Source: JAXDLH01 sp034666705 (GTDB lineage Bacteria; Chloroflexota; UBA6077; SHYK01). Taken from it: a stretch of 5,687 nucleotides of DNA. The translations under genes and the position numbers were made by a program. The stretch covers positions 1 to 5,687 of the forward strand of contig JAXDLH010000116.1 of assembly GCA_034666705.1 (NCBI GenBank), in the 5' to 3' direction. Of this stretch, positions 5,278-5,687 are shown one piece after another. The notes below the pieces were generated by a model. The model was given only the letters and a program-made list of their open reading frames with translations, searched no databases and was not told where the DNA came from. Numbering within the stretch: the stretch's first letter is position 1; every line of letters starts with the position of its first letter.

Positions 5278-5687
5278 GCACCACCACCTGGTACCTGCTG
5301 GTCGCCGCGGTCGCCTTCATCGGTGCTGTGCTTTGCGTCCGTGTCGCGGAGTACGCCGGGCGGGCAGCCGGTCTCGTGGATCGGCCGCGTCGTGGGGAGC
5401 TGAAGGAGTACGTCCTGCCACGGACTGGCGGCTATGGCGTGCTCGTCGCCTGCTGGCTTGCCATCCTCATTGGGTTCGTGGCGGCACCGGAAACGGTCGA
5501 GCGGCTTCCCGCTGACCTCATGCGCCTCATTGGCATCCTGCTTGGCTCGCTGGTGTTGATCCCATTGGCAATCGTCGACGACGCACGGCGCCTTCCCCCA
5601 GGCCCCCAGTTTCTCGGCCAGATCCTCGCGGCTACTGTGCCAATGCTGTTCGGCCTGCGCATGGATGAGATCGCGACGCCGCTCGGA
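5274..5687 (+). CDS. MraY/WecA/TagO family polyprenyl-phosphate sugar-1-phosphate transferase (3' truncated by window)
   Basis: The first 138 codons of an integral membrane protein; an in-frame TGA at 5256-5258 rules out a start further upstream. The family moves a sugar-1-phosphate (often GlcNAc-1-P) from its UDP form to undecaprenyl phosphate, the first membrane step of wall or surface polymer synthesis. A first membrane helix spans about residues 6-24. It is followed by the conserved loop GLVDRPRRGELKEY (33-46) ending in LPRTGG (48-53), a hallmark of the family. Helices at about 54-72 and 83-101 follow, then the IVDDARRLPP motif with the D102-D103 pair typical of the magnesium and substrate site, and FLGQILAA at 113-120 entering a fourth helix. 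A full protein would usually be 320-380 residues, so more than half is missing. Ribosome-binding candidates are weak (GAGG at 5257-5260, GAGAG at 5265-5269). Its presence beside a TagA-like enzyme suggests the two act one after the other on the same lipid carrier. Confidence 0.9.
   Translation, partial: MSTTTWYLLVAAVAFIGAVLCVRVAEYAGRAAGLVDRPRRGELKEYVLPRTGGYGVLVACWLAILIGFVAAPETVERLPADLMRLIGILLGSLVLIPLAIVDDARRLPPGPQFLGQILAATVPMLFGLRMDEIATPLG

Overview
The window is GC-rich bacterial DNA with tightly packed genes, GTG and TTG starts, and short overlaps between genes. The gene types and the style of the recombinase tail would fit a Chloroflexota-like or other high-GC lineage. No sequence here fixes the taxon, so this is a low-confidence guess.

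Region 1 (1-326). The left edge holds the last part of a large serine recombinase/integrase-type gene reading rightwards. Its open frame runs into the antisense strand of a complete tRNA-Asp(GUC) gene on the minus strand. This looks like the edge of an element, or its scar, next to a tRNA gene. A probable tRNA promoter lies in the short gap to the next gene.

Region 2 (327-1091, minus strand). A complete WecG/TagA/CpsF family glycosyltransferase, which adds a sugar to an undecaprenyl-diphosphate-linked sugar. Its start faces the next operon across an 89-base divergent promoter region.

Region 3 (1181-5081, plus strand). Four closely spaced genes that look like one operon: (a) an extended short-chain dehydrogenase/reductase (SDR) in which the catalytic Tyr and Lys are replaced by Val and Gln; (b) a second extended SDR with an intact Tyr/Lys pair; (c) a xylose-isomerase-like TIM-barrel protein whose start overlaps (b); (d) a soluble CapD/FlaA1-like nucleotide-sugar 4,6-dehydratase/epimerase, coupled to (c) by a 4-base TTGA overlap.

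Region 4 (5082-5687). A 192-base gap with a perfect TATAAT box, a small inverted repeat and a doubtful 47-codon leader frame, then the first 138 codons of a MraY/WecA/TagO-type polyprenyl-phosphate sugar-1-phosphate transferase, cut by the window end.

Taken together this is a surface-polysaccharide or cell-wall glycopolymer locus. The WecA-like enzyme would load the first sugar phosphate on the lipid carrier, the TagA-like enzyme would add the second sugar, and the four-gene operon would make or remodel the activated sugar. The end product cannot be read from sequence alone. The most unusual points are the apparently catalytically altered SDR beside an intact one, the TIM-barrel protein embedded in a nucleotide-sugar operon, and the recombinase frame that ends inside a tRNA gene.
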